The position numbers were made by a program, and so were the translations under genes. The notes below the pieces were generated by a model that made no database searches, was not told the origin of the DNA, and worked only from the letters and a program-made list of their open reading frames with translations. Shown here piece after piece: positions 5,298 to 5,346 of a stretch of 5,346 nt of DNA. The DNA is from Candidatus Thalassarchaeaceae archaeon (GTDB lineage Archaea; Thermoplasmatota; Poseidoniia; Poseidoniales; Thalassarchaeaceae). Position 1 is the first letter of the stretch. The number at the start of each line of letters is the position of its first letter. The stretch is from contig JAQXFF010000237.1 in NCBI GenBank assembly GCA_029250425.1, positions 1 to 5,346 on the forward strand. Reading direction: 5' to 3'.

Positions 5298-5346
5298 ATG
5301 ATGTCCCTAGATGCGTTAGCTGACGAAATTGCCGCTCAGGCAAAGG
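5298..5346 (+). CDS. atpE: A-type ATP synthase subunit E, 5' end only
   Basis: Only the first 16 codons lie in the window (MMSLDALADEIAAQAK). The opening resembles archaeal AtpE/AhaE, whose N-terminal helix forms a coiled coil with subunit H in the peripheral stalk. Position directly after atpK matches the known archaeal order H-I-K-E-C-F-A-B-D. Two consecutive ATG codons (5298 and 5301) are possible starts; AGGA at 5287-5290 lies 7 bases before the first and 10 before the second, so either may be used. The gene runs off the end of the window. The identification depends as much on position as on the short sequence. Confidence 0.75.
   Translation, partial: MMSLDALADEIAAQAK

Noticed and set aside
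1..5346. CRISPR arrays, tRNA or rRNA genes, insertion sequences, attachment sites
   Set aside because: I looked for regularly spaced repeats, cloverleaf-like stretches, transposase motifs and terminal repeats and saw none; nearly all bases are in conserved genes.

Overview
The window looks like a piece of an archaeal chromosome, most likely a marine euryarchaeon of the Thermoplasmatota/Poseidoniales (Marine Group II) type. The archaeal assignment rests on an A-type ATP synthase operon in the order H-I-K-E, beside a polyprenyl diphosphate synthase and a geranylgeranyl-reductase-type flavoprotein, which are core enzymes of archaeal lipid synthesis. The narrower taxon is an inference from general resemblance and gene order, not from a search. 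Coding density is high, genes overlap or nearly touch, and downstream cistrons carry good Shine-Dalgarno sequences.

Positions 1-1599 (+ strand) hold the 3' half of a polyprenyl diphosphate synthase whose stop overlaps the start of a geranylgeranyl reductase family flavoprotein. The pair fits building and then saturating isoprenoid chains. Positions 1601-2305 (- strand) hold a UbiE/MenG-like SAM methyltransferase that converges on the reductase with one base between the two stop codons. Positions 2306-2442 are a divergent intergenic region with a TATA-like element for the methyltransferase and a hairpin that pairs the Shine-Dalgarno of the next gene.

Positions 2443-5346 (+ strand) are the start of the A1Ao ATP synthase operon: peripheral-stalk subunit H, membrane subunit I (a), proteolipid subunit K (c) and the first codons of subunit E. 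H and E form the peripheral stalk, I provides the ion half-channels and the essential arginine, and K forms the rotor ring. The catalytic subunits are expected just downstream.

No gene family here is unknown, and I see no new defence or mobile system. The points worth a second look are: the stem masking the atpH ribosome binding site; inverted repeats on both sides of the atpK cistron; a TATA-like octamer shared upstream of atpE and the methyltransferase; a glutamine/glutamate/threonine set in AtpK that resembles sodium-binding rotor rings; a histidine-rich linker in AtpI; and a possible quinone- or lipid-tail locus.
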